From Natronoarchaeum mannanilyticum (GTDB taxonomy: Archaea; Halobacteriota; Halobacteria; Halobacteriales; Natronoarchaeaceae), in contig NZ_BAAADV010000001.1 of the NCBI RefSeq assembly GCF_039522665.1, positions 682,001 through 746,000 of the forward strand: a DNA stretch of 64,000 nucleotides. Reading direction: 5' to 3'. Under the pieces are notes generated by a model. The model saw only the letters and a list, made by a program, of their open reading frames with translations, had not been told where the DNA came from and searched no databases. Of the stretch, positions 34,494 to 42,921 are shown one piece after another (position 1 is the stretch's first letter; every line of letters begins with the position of its first letter). The position numbers and the translations under genes were made by a program.

Positions 34494-35111
34494 ATGTTCG
34501 AAAACCGCCCGAACTGCTCCGACGAGGTGATTCTGGTCGGGCGCTCCAACGTCGGGAAGTCGACGATCATGCGGGAGCTGACGGGCCACAGCTTCGAGAC
34601 CGGCGGGAAGCCGGGGGTGACCCGCTCGCCCAACCACTACGACTGGTCCGGCGACGACTTCATGATCACCGACCTGCCCGGCTTCGGGTTCATGTCCGGC
34701 GTCCCCGACGACGTCCGCGAGCAGATCAAGACCGACATCGTCCGCTACATCGAGGAGTACGCCGACAACATCCTCGCGGGCGTGCTGGTGCTCGACGGGA
34801 AGTCGGCCGTGGACATCATCGACCGCCACTCCGGCGAGGACGAGATCCCCCACGACGTCGAGATGTTTCACTTCCTGCGCGACGTCGGCGTCCCGACCGT
34901 CGTGGCGGTCAACAAGATGGACAAGGTCGACGACGAGGACGAGCGCCTGAACGACATCTGCGACCGGCTGGGGCTGTACCCGCCGTGGAAGCAGTGGCAG
35001 GACACGATCGCGCCGATCACCGCCAAGCGCGGGTCGATCGGACCGATGGAGGAGGCGATCCGCGGACATCTGGAGGACGCGAAGCGGGACGACCTGAAGA
35101 AGTTCTTCTAG
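34494..35111 (+). CDS. engB: GTP-binding protein EngB
   Basis: A 205-residue GTPase of the EngB/YihA class. G1 GRSNVGKST is at 16-24, the switch segment is [14 protein letters not shown]3 is DLPGFGF and G4 is NKMD. In bacteria EngB helps 50S subunit assembly; the archaeal role is inferred to be similar. Its 3' end lies 29 bases before hairpin element B. Confidence 0.92.
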   Translation: MFENRPNCSDEVILVGRSNVGKSTIMRELTGHSFETGGKPGVTRSPNHYDWSGDDFMITDLPGFGFMSGVPDDVREQIKTDIVRYIEEYADNILAGVLVLDGKSAVDIIDRHSGEDEIPHDVEMFHFLRDVGVPTVVAVNKMDKVDDEDERLNDICDRLGLYPPWKQWQDTIAPITAKRGSIGPMEEAIRGHLEDAKRDDLKKFF

Positions 35112-35235
35112 CGGTTGTTACCGCCTCGAAATTTCCCAACGCTCTCTCTGGAACAGCAGCGGTTACTAACGCCCTGAAAGCCCCCGCCGCGCTCGACCGG
35201 TTGCGGCTCGCTGCGCTCCTCGCTTCGCTGTCGTT

Positions 35236-35291
35236 CGAAAGAGCGCGAAGCGCTCTTTCGTGATGACGAAAGACGCCTACGGCGTCTTTCG
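35236..35291 (+). repeat. double hairpin of copy B, flipped within the element
   Basis: Hairpins 35236-35260 (11-bp arms, loop GAA) and 35267-35291 (11-bp arms, loop TAC) are joined by TGATGA on the + strand. Copy A also has TGATGA on +, although the two elements lie on opposite strands, so this module is inverted relative to its surroundings. Confidence 0.85.
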
Positions 35292-35397
35292 AACCACGGT
35301 GCTTACCTCGCCTCACCGGGTCGAGCACGCCGAAAGAGCACGCTCTTTCGAGCCTGTGCTCGCTTCGCTCGCACAGACGACGGCCCCTTTCATTCCC

Positions 35398-35455
35398 GAA
35401 AGACGCCTGACGGCGTCTTTCGACCCTCGCGAACCCTTCGGGTTCGCTCAGTCCC
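35398..35455. repeat. 58-bp two-hairpin insertion specific to copy B
   Basis: Where copy A (reverse complement) reads CATTCCCACCC, copy B has CATTCCC, then two hairpins (most of 35397-35422, CGAAAGACGCC arms; 35429-35447, GCGAACCC arms), then CCCACCC. The three-base CCC is repeated on both sides of the insert. Confidence 0.75.
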
Positions 35456-35933
35456 ACCCAACCACAACCTCGTCCTCCCCAGCCGATTCGTTCGGTCGCT
35501 ACGCTCCCTCACTCGTCGATCGCGCACTGCTGTCTCGCCATGAAGGCTCGACAGCGCGCGCCACCGCAACCGTACGGCCCGGCGCGCCCCTGTGGCGCGC
35601 CGCCGGAAGAGCTTCGCTCTTCCGAGCCCGCACTCGCTTTGCTCGTGCGGACGACGGGGGAGGGCCGGGCCGCGCGTGGTCGCCGTTAGGCGACCCGCGC
35701 ACTGCGGTCGCGGTTTCCTTGGCGGACTGAAAGGGCGAGGGCCGGTGGCCGGTTCTCACGCGGCCCTATCCGAACGCAGTGAGGATATCCGCGCGAGAAC
35801 CGGCGAGCGGGCCGAGGGCTTTCGTGGTGTTCCAAGCGGTCCCTGCTGCCACCGTTGCTAGGAGCGGGCCGAGGGCTTCGTGGTGGTATCCTGACCATCA
35901 TCAGCAAGAACCGAAGGAGTCGCGCGAACCGGA

Positions 35934-36638
35934 TCAGCCGAGTCGTTTCACGAGCGCGTCGCCGTCGACGAACGGAATGTTGTTCCGGGCGGCGTACTCG
36001 CGGGCGGCGGCGGTCGAGAGCGCGTCGCCAGTGTCGTCGTCAAGCATCTCGCAGACGACGACCGCCGGCGGCTGATCGGCGGCGTCGGCCAGCGCGAGGC
36101 CGAGCTCGGTGTGGCCCCGGCGGTCGGCGAGCAGCCCCTCGGCGGCCCGGAGCAGGTGGACGTGGCCGGGCGCGCGGAAGTCGCCGGCGAAGTCCTCGGC
36201 GTCCAGCTCGTCGCCGTTCGCGACTCGCTCGGCGAACGCGCCCAGTTCGGTGATCGTGAGCGCGCGGTCGGCGTCGGTGACGCCGGTGAACGCGTCGCAG
36301 TGGTTGACCGTCAGCGAGAACGACGAGCGGTCGCCGTACGCGAGGTGCTCGGTCTCGCCGGCGGGGTGGTCGATCACGTCCGCGAGGAAGGGAAGCTCCG
36401 CGGCGTCCGCGACGGCGTCCGAGAACGCGGTGCAGATCAGCCCGCCGGCGTCGTTGCGCATGCGGGCGACGGCGTCGGCGTCGACCGCGCGGGCGGGGTA
36501 GATCAGGTCGGTCTCGCCCTCGCGGTCGTCGAAATCGTGGACGCAGACCGGCCGGCCCTCGCGGAACGCCGCGACGGCCGCGTCGACCGCGCTCGCGGCG
36601 TCCGCGTCGCCGATCTCGACGTCGGTGTCGCCGCTCAT
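35934..36638 (-). CDS. ribB: 3,4-dihydroxy-2-butanone-4-phosphate synthase
   Basis: A 234-residue enzyme turning ribulose 5-phosphate into the four-carbon unit of riboflavin. The active-site [13 protein letters not shown], the [13 protein letters not shown] motif and the [12 protein letters not shown] loop are all present. It overlaps the upstream riboflavin kinase/regulator gene by four bases, so the two are translationally coupled. A single RibB domain is present without a RibA (GTP cyclohydrolase) fusion, as is normal in archaea. Confidence 0.95.
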   Translation of the reverse strand: MSGDTDVEIGDADAASAVDAAVAAFREGRPVCVHDFDDREGETDLIYPARAVDADAVARMRNDAGGLICTAFSDAVADAAELPFLADVIDHPAGETEHLAYGDRSSFSLTVNHCDAFTGVTDADRALTITELGAFAERVANGDELDAEDFAGDFRAPGHVHLLRAAEGLLADRRGHTELGLALADAADQPPAVVVCEMLDDDTGDALSTAAAREYAARNNIPFVDGDALVKRLG

Positions 36639-37342
36639 CGCCGCTCCTCGACGGTGACGGTGACCTGTTCGTCGTCCTCGAGGCCCAGCTCGTCGCGGAG
36701 CCTGTCGGGAGCGATCAGCTCGATCTGGTCCTCGTCGTGGTGGGTGCGCTCGGGCGTGATGAGGTGGGCCCCCTCGTAGCGTTGTCCGTCCGCGGTCGCG
36801 ATCGTCGCCGGGTAGCAGATCGCCGGGCCGTAGGTTCGCTCCTCGTCCTCCCAGCCGTCGATCGGCACCGGTTCGAGCGACTCCAGGGCGGACCGGCGCC
36901 GGACGCTCGCGTCGGTCAGGTCGACGTTGAGCGTCCCCTCGAACGGCGCGTAGTCCAGTCGCTCCTCGAACTGGCGCATGTACCCCGGCAGCGAGATGTA
37001 GTGGCGCCCCTCCCCCATCCCGCCGGTGACGGTGCCGGCCAACTCGACCGACGACGCGCCCTCGAAGATCCGCCGGTAGTCCTCGTACTCGGCGCGCAGG
37101 GCCTGCTCGCCGTCGTCGGTGATGGCGATCCACTGCCCGTCGGTGACGGTCTCGCGCTCGACGTAGCCGGCGTCGTCGAGCCGCTGGAGGCGCCGCGACG
37201 CCGTCTGCGTGGAGGCGTCGACCTGCTCGGCGACGTCGGCGCAGGAGACTTTCATCTCCCCGCCGGTGCCGCCGTCGAGCGCCAGCAGCTTCAGCACGGC
37301 CAGTTCGTCGTGCCCGACGGCGATCGACGCTGCGTTAGACAT
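36635..37342 (-). CDS. rbkR: RbkR: HTH regulator fused to CTP-dependent riboflavin kinase
   Basis: A 235-residue two-domain protein. Residues 1-95 are a winged helix ([28 protein letters not shown]), and residues 100-235 are the archaeal CTP-dependent riboflavin kinase ([35 protein letters not shown]). Proteins of this architecture both phosphorylate riboflavin to FMN and control riboflavin genes in archaea, so it probably regulates its own operon with ribB. The start at 37342 has a TATA-like box at 37367-37378. Confidence 0.93.
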   Translation of the reverse strand: MSNAASIAVGHDELAVLKLLALDGGTGGEMKVSCADVAEQVDASTQTASRRLQRLDDAGYVERETVTDGQWIAITDDGEQALRAEYEDYRRIFEGASSVELAGTVTGGMGEGRHYISLPGYMRQFEERLDYAPFEGTLNVDLTDASVRRRSALESLEPVPIDGWEDEERTYGPAICYPATIATADGQRYEGAHLITPERTHHDEDQIELIAPDRLRDELGLEDDEQVTVTVEERR

Positions 37343-37366
37343 AGCTACGACTTGGATCGCGCGCGG

Positions 37367-37378
37367 CATAAGGATAAC
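37367..37378 (-). promoter_or_regulatory. TATA-like box for rbkR-ribB
   Basis: On the minus strand GTTATCCTTATG spans 25-36 bases before the ATG at 37342. I looked for an obvious long inverted repeat as an RbkR operator and did not find one. Confidence 0.45.
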
Positions 37379-37515
37379 GAATACGAGACGCGTAACAGAA
37401 ACGTGAACCGTTCGCCGGTTTCCGGTCGTTGACGTATCTTTGCGCGAGGAAGATAAACGTCTTCGGGAACGTGTTCGGGCCATCGGACCGGCCCGCCCGG
37501 CCCGACGACCGCTGC

Positions 37516-38073
37516 TCAGTCCTGCCCGGTCTCGATCTCGATCCCCTCGAACGTCACCTCGACGGGCTCGCCGTACCGGTCGCCGTTCTCCTCGTCGTGG
37601 CGCATGAACGTCGGCGGGTCGACCTCGATCGTCAGGTCGTACTCCCCCTCGCCGGGCACCTCGAGGTTCGTCCCGTAGTGGAACAGGCCAGGGTGCCAGA
37701 CGAACGGCACTTCGAACGGCCCGACGGTATCGGCGTCCTCGGCAGCCGGATCGAGCGTCGCCCGCACGTCGAGCTCGGGGACAAACCGCCCGTCTGCTGC
37801 GTCCGTCACCGCGATTTCGAGGTGGCAGTTTTCCTCGTCCGGTTCCACCCACTCGAACTCGCCGTCGCTTTCGAGCCGGTACATCCCCTCGGCTTCCTCC
37901 TGGGCGTAGCCGACGACGTAGTCCTCGGCGGTCTGCATGTCGCCACCGGCGTCGGCGACTTTCTCGATCATGTAGTCGATCGAGCGCGTGTACGCCTCGC
38001 CTTCGGCCTTCGCGAGCTCTAGCTGTCGGTCGTCGACCTCGTCGCTGGTCGTTTTGGCCGGATTCTGGCTCAT
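37516..38073 (-). CDS. iron-transport-type (P19/Tp34-like) soluble protein
   Basis: A 185-residue acidic protein. [25 protein letters not shown] and [28 protein letters not shown] resemble the immunoglobulin-like metal-binding family found in P19/Tp34 iron proteins (haloarchaeal relatives have been given DUF names). The Met and His residues of HPGLFHYG and FMRHDEE could bind metal. Unlike bacterial P19 it has no signal peptide, so an uptake role is uncertain. Confidence 0.7.
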   Translation of the reverse strand: MSQNPAKTTSDEVDDRQLELAKAEGEAYTRSIDYMIEKVADAGGDMQTAEDYVVGYAQEEAEGMYRLESDGEFEWVEPDEENCHLEIAVTDAADGRFVPELDVRATLDPAAEDADTVGPFEVPFVWHPGLFHYGTNLEVPGEGEYDLTIEVDPPTFMRHDEENGDRYGEPVEVTFEGIEIETGQD

Positions 38074-38181
38074 TCTTGTACCACCGTTCGAAGCTGCCAC
38101 GGGGGCGGGCAAAACCGCTGGGGGACGCCGGAACCGTAGTGATGTGGTTGCAGTGAGAAAGCCGAGAGCGACAGGACGCCG

Positions 38182-39165
38182 TCAGTCGCTCGCGAGCGGA
38201 TCGTCTGCCCAGAACTCGCTGTCCTTGTTCAGCTTCGGCACCCAGGTGTCGGCGTCGCGCGCGAGCAGCGCGACCCTGGACTGGGGAACGTCCTTCAGCG
38301 CGCCGTGCTCGGGCATGTGCTCCTGAATATCCTCGGCAAACGCGAGGACGTCCTCGTGGTCGGGCATCGAGGAGCGGTCCAGCCGGCCGCGCGAGTGGCC
38401 GACGTGCATGTACGCTTTGAGCTCGACGAAATCGGGGTCCGCGCGATCGTAGAACGCGGCGTACCAGTCGGGGTCGCGCATGTTCTCGCCCTCGACGAGC
38501 GTCGTCCTGAGGACGGTCCGCGTCTCGTCTTTCGCGGCGAGCACGTCCATCGTGTCGAGCAACGATTCCCAGGCGTCGTCCTCGACCGGCTTGACGACGT
38601 CCTCGAACATCGCCCGGTTGTGCGCGTCGACGCTGACGTACAGCTGCGTCGGGTCGCAGCGCGCTAGCATCTCGGGGTTCGTCCCGTTGCTCACGAGGAA
38701 CGTGGTGATGTCTCGCTCGTGGAACTCGTCGATCAGTTCGGGGAGATAGGGGTACAGCGAGGGCTCGCCGTCGAGCGAGATCGCGACGTGGCGCGGTTCC
38801 ATCGCCTGCTCGAACACCTCGCGTGGCACCTCGTCGTTACCGCCGAAGCCCGACAGGAGCCGCTTTTGCAGGCGCAGGCTGGCGTCGACGACGGCCTCCG
38901 GGTCGTCCCACTCGACGTCGTCGAGTTCGTATGCGTGGCCGGCGTGGTCGCGCCAGCAGAACACGCAGCGCTCGTTGCACTTGACGACGGGCGTCATCTG
39001 GATGCAGCGGTGGGACTCGATCCCGTAGAACGCGTACTTGTAGCACTTGCCCTCGCCGCGCAGGGCGTTAGCTGTCCACCCGCACGTCTGGGCGGCGGTG
39101 TGGTTCTCGCTGTGGTACTCCGGATCCGAGACCTGCTTGGGGCCGCCGGAGTCGCTGTCGCTCAT
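38182..39165 (-). CDS. twy1: 4-demethylwyosine synthase
   Basis: A 327-residue radical SAM enzyme that builds the tricyclic base of wyosine from m1G37 in tRNA-Phe using pyruvate. The radical SAM cluster is [10 protein letters not shown], and the second Fe-S cysteines include those of TCGW and KCYKYAFYG near the N-terminus. [25 protein letters not shown] and LYVSVDAHN follow the normal order. Length is typical of archaeal Taw1/Twy1. Confidence 0.95.
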   Translation of the reverse strand: MSDSDSGGPKQVSDPEYHSENHTAAQTCGWTANALRGEGKCYKYAFYGIESHRCIQMTPVVKCNERCVFCWRDHAGHAYELDDVEWDDPEAVVDASLRLQKRLLSGFGGNDEVPREVFEQAMEPRHVAISLDGEPSLYPYLPELIDEFHERDITTFLVSNGTNPEMLARCDPTQLYVSVDAHNRAMFEDVVKPVEDDAWESLLDTMDVLAAKDETRTVLRTTLVEGENMRDPDWYAAFYDRADPDFVELKAYMHVGHSRGRLDRSSMPDHEDVLAFAEDIQEHMPEHGALKDVPQSRVALLARDADTWVPKLNKDSEFWADDPLASD

Positions 39166-39253
39166 TGGTGGGTGGAAGGCGGTCCAGCCCTAAAACGTCC
39201 GTCGCTCCTCGGCTCGCGGAAAAGGCGCTCGTTATCTGTGCGGACTAGAGATG

Positions 39254-39260
39254 TTAATTA
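39254..39260 (+). promoter_or_regulatory. TATA box for the Doc-like toxin gene
   Basis: TTAATTA lies 25-31 bases before the ATG at 39285. The surrounding 100 bases are clearly richer in A and T than the neighbourhood. Confidence 0.55.
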
Positions 39261-39284
39261 GTCTGGAAGAGTAGATATCGAGTA

Positions 39285-39890
39285 ATGGCGGACGACCCTG
39301 ACAGGGTTGATGGTACTCCCTTCGACGGTATCGAAGATGCAGAATCGTCAACAGAAGGTGGCGGGTTCTGGTATCCGACCGTAGAGGATATCGTCCGCGT
39401 CCACGACGACATCATCGAGGAGGATCCCGATGGAGAACCGGGGATCGAGGACCGCGAACGGATCCAGTACGCGGTTGACTACGTCAAACACGGGATGTTC
39501 GGCGAGAAGCCTGAGACGATTCACGAAAAGGCGTTTGGCCTCATGCGTCTGATCGTTTCGAACCACTGGTTCGTCGATGGGAACAAGCGAACGGCGCTGA
39601 ACACTACAAACTTGTTCTACCTCTTCAACGGATACGAACTCGATTACGGTGAGGACCTTCGAGCGATGCTCAAGCTCCTCGCAGTAAGAGAGGAGATCGT
39701 CGACAGGGATGTTGCGATTGATTATCTCGCAGATCAGACGGGAACGATCGACGAGGACGCGATGTGGTCTCTCGGACAGGTCCTCGTGACTGGTGCACTT
39801 GCGGATCAGTTCGGCGTGAATCTCGATACTCTGGACGTTCGGATCGACGGAACCGACGCAGATCCGGATCACGACGACCACAACGGTTAA
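39285..39890 (+). CDS. Fic/Doc (death-on-curing) family protein, probable toxin
   Basis: A 201-residue protein. The Fic-fold motif HWFVDGNKRTALN at about residues 89-101 matches the Doc version (HxFxDGNKRTA), in which phage P1 Doc phosphorylates EF-Tu; archaeal targets would be EF-1A-like but this is inference. The N-terminal 60 residues precede the fold and lack a clear inhibitory (S/T)xxxE(G/N) motif. Codon use is less GC-biased than the neighbours, a sign of transfer. The small ORF 31 bases downstream is a candidate antitoxin. Confidence 0.85.
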   Translation: MADDPDRVDGTPFDGIEDAESSTEGGGFWYPTVEDIVRVHDDIIEEDPDGEPGIEDRERIQYAVDYVKHGMFGEKPETIHEKAFGLMRLIVSNHWFVDGNKRTALNTTNLFYLFNGYELDYGEDLRAMLKLLAVREEIVDRDVAIDYLADQTGTIDEDAMWSLGQVLVTGALADQFGVNLDTLDVRIDGTDADPDHDDHNG

Positions 39891-39921
39891 CAGCGAAACG
39901 GCCCCAAGGCTAGATCGACGA

Positions 39922-40128
39922 ATGGCTGTCGAAGATAACGAGGATCACCCCCCGAAGAATCTCATGGTCTCTATTCTCGAATCGATCAGGGAGGCCTACG
40001 TGGAGGAACACGGGGAGGAGCCTCCGGAGGAGTTCATGCAGCGGGCTCGGAACGAGATCGTCCACAACTTCGCCAGCAAGGATCGTGACGAACACCGTGA
40101 CATCTACGAGGCGCTTGCGAAGGAGTAG
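39922..40128 (+). CDS. small acidic protein, candidate antitoxin of the Doc-like gene
   Basis: A 68-residue, mostly helical, charged protein (SILESIREAYVEEHGEEPPEEFMQRARNE). It follows the Doc-like gene by 31 bases on the same strand and shares its less GC-biased codon use. It does not resemble Phd, the usual Doc antitoxin, which is normally encoded upstream, and no DNA-binding motif is evident. The antitoxin role is inferred from position only. Confidence 0.65.
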   Translation: MAVEDNEDHPPKNLMVSILESIREAYVEEHGEEPPEEFMQRARNEIVHNFASKDRDEHRDIYEALAKE

Positions 40129-40249
40129 CGCAGGAACGCTTGGCAGGTGGGGGACACTGCGAGCCTGAGAGTGGTTTTGCATTCATCTATTTGCCGAGGT
40201 ACAAGCAGATAGTCCGCCCGAAATGAAGCAGTAGCGACACCCACACAGG

Positions 40250-40804
40250 CTACTCCTCGTCGGCGCCGGGCTGCATCTGGCTCTGAAGCTTCTGGATCCG
40301 TTCCTGAATCTCCTCGGCCTGTTCCTGTCCCTGCTCCTGTGCCTGCTCGACCTGATCTTCCATCTGATCGAGCGCGTCGACGATCCGCCGTTCGGTCTGC
40401 TCGTGGGCGTCGACGAGGACGTCGAGCTGGTCGTCGAGCGCGTGGAGGTACGCTTCCGGAATCTCGTCGGCGCTCCCGGCGCTTTCCTCGACGACGGACA
40501 TCGCCTCGCGCTGCTGGGCTTCGAGCTGGTCGAACTGCTCGTCGATCGTCTCGCGGATCTGCTCGACGGCGTCGTCGGACTGCGGGAGCGTCGCCTCGAC
40601 GGCGTCGAGGTAGCTGTGGAGCGCCCGCCGGCTGGTGTCGATCCCCTGCTCGTACAGCTCGCCGGTCGTCTCCGTCCCCGAGACGACGGCCTCGCTCATC
40701 CGGCGTTGTAGCTCGACCATCCGCTCGAAGGCGTCGCGGCTCTGTTCGATCGTCTTCCGCTGGAGTTCGAAGGCGTTCGTGAGCGGCGTGTAGTCGTCTG
40801 TCAT
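40250..40804 (-). CDS. coiled-coil protein, phasin-like
   Basis: A 184-residue protein that is almost entirely alpha-helical, with heptad-like Leu/Gln/Glu patterns, ending in a Gln/Glu-rich coiled coil (EQAQEQGQEQAEEIQERIQK). The opening NAFELQRKTIEQSRDAFERMVELQR is reminiscent of phasins, which coat polyhydroxyalkanoate granules, but no PHA synthase is nearby and any coiled-coil role remains possible. It is divergent from the DUF373 gene. Confidence 0.7.
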   Translation of the reverse strand: MTDDYTPLTNAFELQRKTIEQSRDAFERMVELQRRMSEAVVSGTETTGELYEQGIDTSRRALHSYLDAVEATLPQSDDAVEQIRETIDEQFDQLEAQQREAMSVVEESAGSADEIPEAYLHALDDQLDVLVDAHEQTERRIVDALDQMEDQVEQAQEQGQEQAEEIQERIQKLQSQMQPGADEE

Positions 40805-40976
40805 TGTCTGTGGTCGGTGACGGCCGCTCGCGCCGGCGGCCGACTGTCGGTTGACTCCCCTACGCGCGAAACTTCGAACGGTGCGTGCATAATGATACCG
40901 GGTGCCAAGATGCGATCGCGCACAGCGCGAGGGGCTTGCACAAAGATAAAAGCGGACCGCGACGTAGCGTCGACCG

Positions 40977-42065
40977 ATGCTGCTGGTGCTGTGCGTCGAC
41001 CTCGACGACGACCTGGGTCGGAAGACCTCGGTCGGTTCGCCCGTGATCGGCGAGGAGCCGGTGCGGGAAGCCGCGGTCGCGCTGGCGACGGCCGATCCCG
41101 AGGACAGCGACGTCAACGTGCTGTTCCAGGGGCTCCACATCGCCGAAGGTATCGAGGACGAGGCCGTCGAGGTCGCCGCCGTGACGGGGACCGACGGGAG
41201 CGACGTCGCGGCCAACCGCGCGGTCGGCGAGGAGGTCGACACCGTGCTGGCGAGCCTCTCGACCAGCGAGGAGGTTCGGGCGCTGGTCGTCACCGACGGC
41301 GCCCAGGACGAGAGCGTGATCCCGGTGATCCGTTCGCGGGTCGCCATCGACGGCGTCAATCGCGTCGTCGTCCGGCAGGCACAGGACCTCGAATCGATGT
41401 ACTACACGATCAAGCAGGTGCTCAACGACCCCGAGACGCGGGGGACGCTGCTGGTGCCGATCGGCATCCTGCTGATGATGTACCCGCTGTCGGTGCTGGC
41501 GAGCTACTTCGAGCTGCCGGGGCTGGTACTCGGGACGACCTCGGCGCTGCTCGGGCTCTACTTGCTCTCGCGGGGGCTGGGCCTGAGCGAGTCGATCGAT
41601 CGCTGGGCCGAGCAGGCTCGCAAGAGCCTCTACGCCGGGCGTGCGACGCTGATCACCTACCTCGTGGCCACCGTGTTGCTGGTGATCGGCGGCGCCAGCG
41701 GCGTCGAACAGCTCGAAACGCTCCAGTCGAGCAACGCGGCGCCGCTGAGCGCCGTCGAGGTGGCCGCGGCGCTGGTGTACGGCGCCGTGCGCTGGTTCGC
41801 GGCCGCCGGACTGACGACCAGCCTCGGCCAGATCACCGACGAGTACCTGGCCGAGCGGTTGCGCTGGCGCTACCTCAACGCGCCGTTCTACGTGCTTGCA
41901 ATCGCGGTCGTGCTCCACGCCGTCGGCGCGTACGTGCTCGGCATCGTCGATCTGTCGTTCCTCGCCGCAGCGCTGACCGGCGGGACGCTGCTGGGCATCG
42001 CCAGCACGCTCACGTTCGCCATCGCCGAGGCGCGGTTCCCGCGGGACGCCGAGCCCGCGTCGTAG
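40977..42065 (+). CDS. DUF373 family membrane protein
   Basis: A 362-residue protein. The N-terminal ~140 residues are a Rossmann-like domain opening LLVLCVDLDDDLGRKT, the DUF373 hallmark; six or so membrane helices follow (about 160-355). It is found across archaea but its function is unknown. An AGATAAAAG box about 29 bases upstream supports the ATG. Confidence 0.92.
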   Translation: MLLVLCVDLDDDLGRKTSVGSPVIGEEPVREAAVALATADPEDSDVNVLFQGLHIAEGIEDEAVEVAAVTGTDGSDVAANRAVGEEVDTVLASLSTSEEVRALVVTDGAQDESVIPVIRSRVAIDGVNRVVVRQAQDLESMYYTIKQVLNDPETRGTLLVPIGILLMMYPLSVLASYFELPGLVLGTTSALLGLYLLSRGLGLSESIDRWAEQARKSLYAGRATLITYLVATVLLVIGGASGVEQLETLQSSNAAPLSAVEVAAALVYGAVRWFAAAGLTTSLGQITDEYLAERLRWRYLNAPFYVLAIAVVLHAVGAYVLGIVDLSFLAAALTGGTLLGIASTLTFAIAEARFPRDAEPAS

Positions 42066-42125
42066 CCGACTGCGATCGAACGCCGTTCCGAAACGTTTTC
42101 TCTCCGCCGTCGAGTCGGCGAACGT

Positions 42126-42827
42126 ATGCCGATCTACGACCGCGACGAGTCCGACGGCTTCGAGGCGATCGACCGTCGACCGGGCGGCGTCGGCTGGATC
42201 GCCCACCCCGACGAGGAGGGCCGGCGGGCGAGCCACGCGGTCCGGGGCGACGACGGCGTCTGGTTGCTGGATCCGATCGACTCGCCGGGCGTCGACGAGC
42301 TGATCGCCGACGTCGGCGATGTGGCTGGCGTCGCGGTGCTGTCGGACTACCACGCCCGCGACGCCGCGGCGTTCGCGCGCCGGCACGACGTTCCCGTCCA
42401 CGTCCCGTCGTGGATCGACCGCGGCGCGGACCGCACCGACGCGCCGATCGAGCGGTTCGAGGGCGACCTCGGAAACTCGGACTTCCGCGCGATCGAGTAC
42501 GACCCGTTCCCGGGCTGGACCGAGGCGTTTCTCTACCGCGAGTCGGACGGGACGCTGTACGTCCCCGACTCGATGGCGGCGTCGGTCCGGCCGACGGTCG
42601 GCGACGAGCGGATCGGGCTCTACCTGCTGATTCGCCTGCGACCGCCCAGGGAGCAGCTCGCGAGGCTCGATGTCGAGCGCGTGCTGTTCGGGCACGGTGC
42701 GGGCGTGTTCGAGGAAGCGGACGGCGCGCTCGACCACGCGCTGGCGAACGCCCGTCGCAACTTCCCTCGGGCGCTCGTCGACGGCGGCTGGTCGGAGTTG
42801 AAGCTGGCCGCGGCGGCGCTCCAGTAA
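42126..42827 (+). CDS. metallo-beta-lactamase-fold-like protein, degenerate
   Basis: A 233-residue protein with the strand-helix alternation of MBL-fold hydrolases (VWLLDPIDSPGVDELI, VAVLSDYHARDAAAFARRHDVPVHVP, VLFGHGAGVFEEADGAL). The zinc motif HxHxDH is not present; only YHARDA and the late FGHGAG resemble parts of it, so a metal site may be reduced or lost. No signal peptide. The family is assigned by pattern and is uncertain. Confidence 0.7.
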   Translation: MPIYDRDESDGFEAIDRRPGGVGWIAHPDEEGRRASHAVRGDDGVWLLDPIDSPGVDELIADVGDVAGVAVLSDYHARDAAAFARRHDVPVHVPSWIDRGADRTDAPIERFEGDLGNSDFRAIEYDPFPGWTEAFLYRESDGTLYVPDSMAASVRPTVGDERIGLYLLIRLRPPREQLARLDVERVLFGHGAGVFEEADGALDHALANARRNFPRALVDGGWSELKLAAAALQ

Positions 42828-42849
42828 AACGACTCCTCCGGGCTTACCG

Positions 42850-42921
42850 CTCACGAACTGCGTTCACGGCTCGCTACGCTCACCGCTCACGAACTGCGTT
42901 CACGGTTCGCTACGCTCACCG
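42850..42921. repeat. two tandem 36-base repeats at the idsA 3' end
   Basis: Units 42850-42885 and 42886-42921 are identical except for one C/T change, and a third begins TTCACGAAC. Each unit contains GAACTGCGTTCACGG and GCTACGCTCACCG. The second unit runs over the idsA stop codon (42916-42918) into its last codons. Confidence 0.85.

Larger units (their letters stand above)
35141..35890 (-). repeat. hairpin-rich non-coding element, copy B (candidate structured RNA)
   Basis: A gene-free element of about 750 bases, inverted relative to copy A at 20831-21522. Read on the minus strand it keeps the same ordered blocks, from AAGCCCTCGGCCCG to CTGTTCCAGAGAG. Differences are concentrated in hairpin arms. 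The 16-bp helix (35748-35763/35789-35804) has new sequence, with one A-C mismatch on + that is a G-U pair on the minus strand. The helix 35581-35601 carries a C-G where A has A-T, and the helix 35529-35555 keeps the GA/GA loop with a C-G in place of T-A. Extra hairpins are at 35331-35350, 35354-35376, 35397-35422 and 35429-35447. Confidence 0.85.

Noticed and set aside
35259-35861. Open frames of 70-156 codons across hairpin element B
   Set aside because: Same reasons; indels relative to copy A would break every frame.
40860-42854. 664-codon minus-strand frame opposite DUF373
   Set aside because: Shadow frame rich in Arg and Asp with no family features.
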